A stretch of DNA of 64,000 nt from RGIG4079 sp045637505 (lineage in GTDB: Bacteria; Bacteroidota; Bacteroidia; Bacteroidales; Muribaculaceae), in NCBI GenBank assembly GCA_045637505.1, contig JAZTZO010000007.1, positions 1 to 64,000 on the forward strand, given 5' to 3'. Every line of letters starts with the position of its first letter. Position 1 is the first letter of the stretch. The position numbers were made by a program, and so were the translations under genes. Below are positions 63,809 through 64,000 of the stretch, in pieces. The notes beneath the pieces were generated by a model. The model saw nothing but the letters and a program-made list of their open reading frames with translations, was not told the origin of the DNA and ran no database searches.

Positions 63809-64000
63809 TTATTCTTTAATTTTTTTCTCAAGTTCTTTTACTCTATTATTTAGTTCTCCTAAATTTTTGATATATACAGCTTGTCGCATAAAATCTTTGG
63901 CATCCGTAGCAGGATATCCCATAAGTTTGCAACCATCTTTGACATTTGATGGAATGCCTGATTGAGCTCCTACTGAAACTTTGTTGCCAATTGAAATGTG
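63809..64000 (-). CDS. lpxD: UDP-3-O-(3-hydroxyacyl)glucosamine N-acyltransferase LpxD, C-terminal fragment
   Basis: The last 63 codons are visible: HISIGNKVSVGAQSGIPSNV, then KDGCKLMGYPATDAKDFMRQ and a C-terminal helix ending ELEKKIKE. This is the final beta-helix turn and tail of LpxD, which adds the N-linked acyl chain in lipid A synthesis. The 5' part lies beyond the window. First gene of the visible lpxD-lpxC/fabZ-lpxA operon. Confidence 0.9.
   Translation of the reverse strand, partial: HISIGNKVSVGAQSGIPSNVKDGCKLMGYPATDAKDFMRQAVYIKNLGELNNRVKELEKKIKE

Overview
The window comes from a low-G+C member of the order Bacteroidales (phylum Bacteroidota). The support is concordant: most intergenic regions carry the Bacteroidales sigma signature (TAnnTTTG at -7, sometimes TTTG/TTG 18-20 nt upstream), classical Shine-Dalgarno sites are nearly absent, lpxC is fused to fabZ, and lineage-typical families are present (DUF1599, DUF3127, a DUF5606-like protein, an EF-G paralogue, an MGGFFG-type PurF homologue). 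The family cannot be fixed from the sequence alone; a gut lineage is plausible. Almost all of the window is dense core genome.

Layout. 1-520: edge of an IS3-like element and a repeat-bearing spacer. 821-5265 (minus): purU-hisHAF-hisIE-ftsE operon. 5351-13815 (minus): tig, clpP, clpX and recQ, with tig and clpP separated by a 2.7-kb insertion that holds an orphan RHS toxin tip, a candidate membrane immunity protein and, on the plus strand, a candidate structured RNA. 13918-19156 (plus): purL and a glutaminase-less PurF homologue. 19169-22958: etfB-etfA-acyl-CoA dehydrogenase. 22960-26290: glycosyltransferase, lipoprotein, rplY, pth and an Hsp15-like gene. 26348-30255 (minus): DUF1599, DoxX/redoxin, tpiA, SPOR and folE. 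30329-38388: DUF5606-like, lon, EF-G paralogue, mlaFE and lptB. 38390-49603: CPBP protease, trmN, engB, a RelA-type (p)ppGpp synthetase, lipoprotein, metF, holB, AddB-like nuclease and hemW. 49600-55139: rlmH, then a TPR/transmembrane/HTH regulator divergent from an outer-membrane barrel protein (a likely acquired pair), then nadC. 55142-61600: HAD phosphatase, MATE exporter, FAD oxidoreductase, DUF695-like, GHL10 hydrolase with a probable T9SS sorting tail, and DUF3127 with an SSB-like tip. 61623-64000 (minus): lpxD-lpxC/fabZ-lpxA.

Functional themes are purine/folate/histidine one-carbon metabolism (purU, purL, PurF homologue, folE, metF, his genes), proteostasis (tig, clpPX, lon), envelope building (lpx, lptB, mlaFE), and stress or starvation control (RelA-type synthetase, EF-G paralogue). 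The best leads for undescribed biology are the structured RNA plus RHS tip/immunity insertion between tig and clpP, the transmembrane TPR-HTH regulator with its divergent outer-membrane partner, and the GTPase-degenerate EF-G paralogue.
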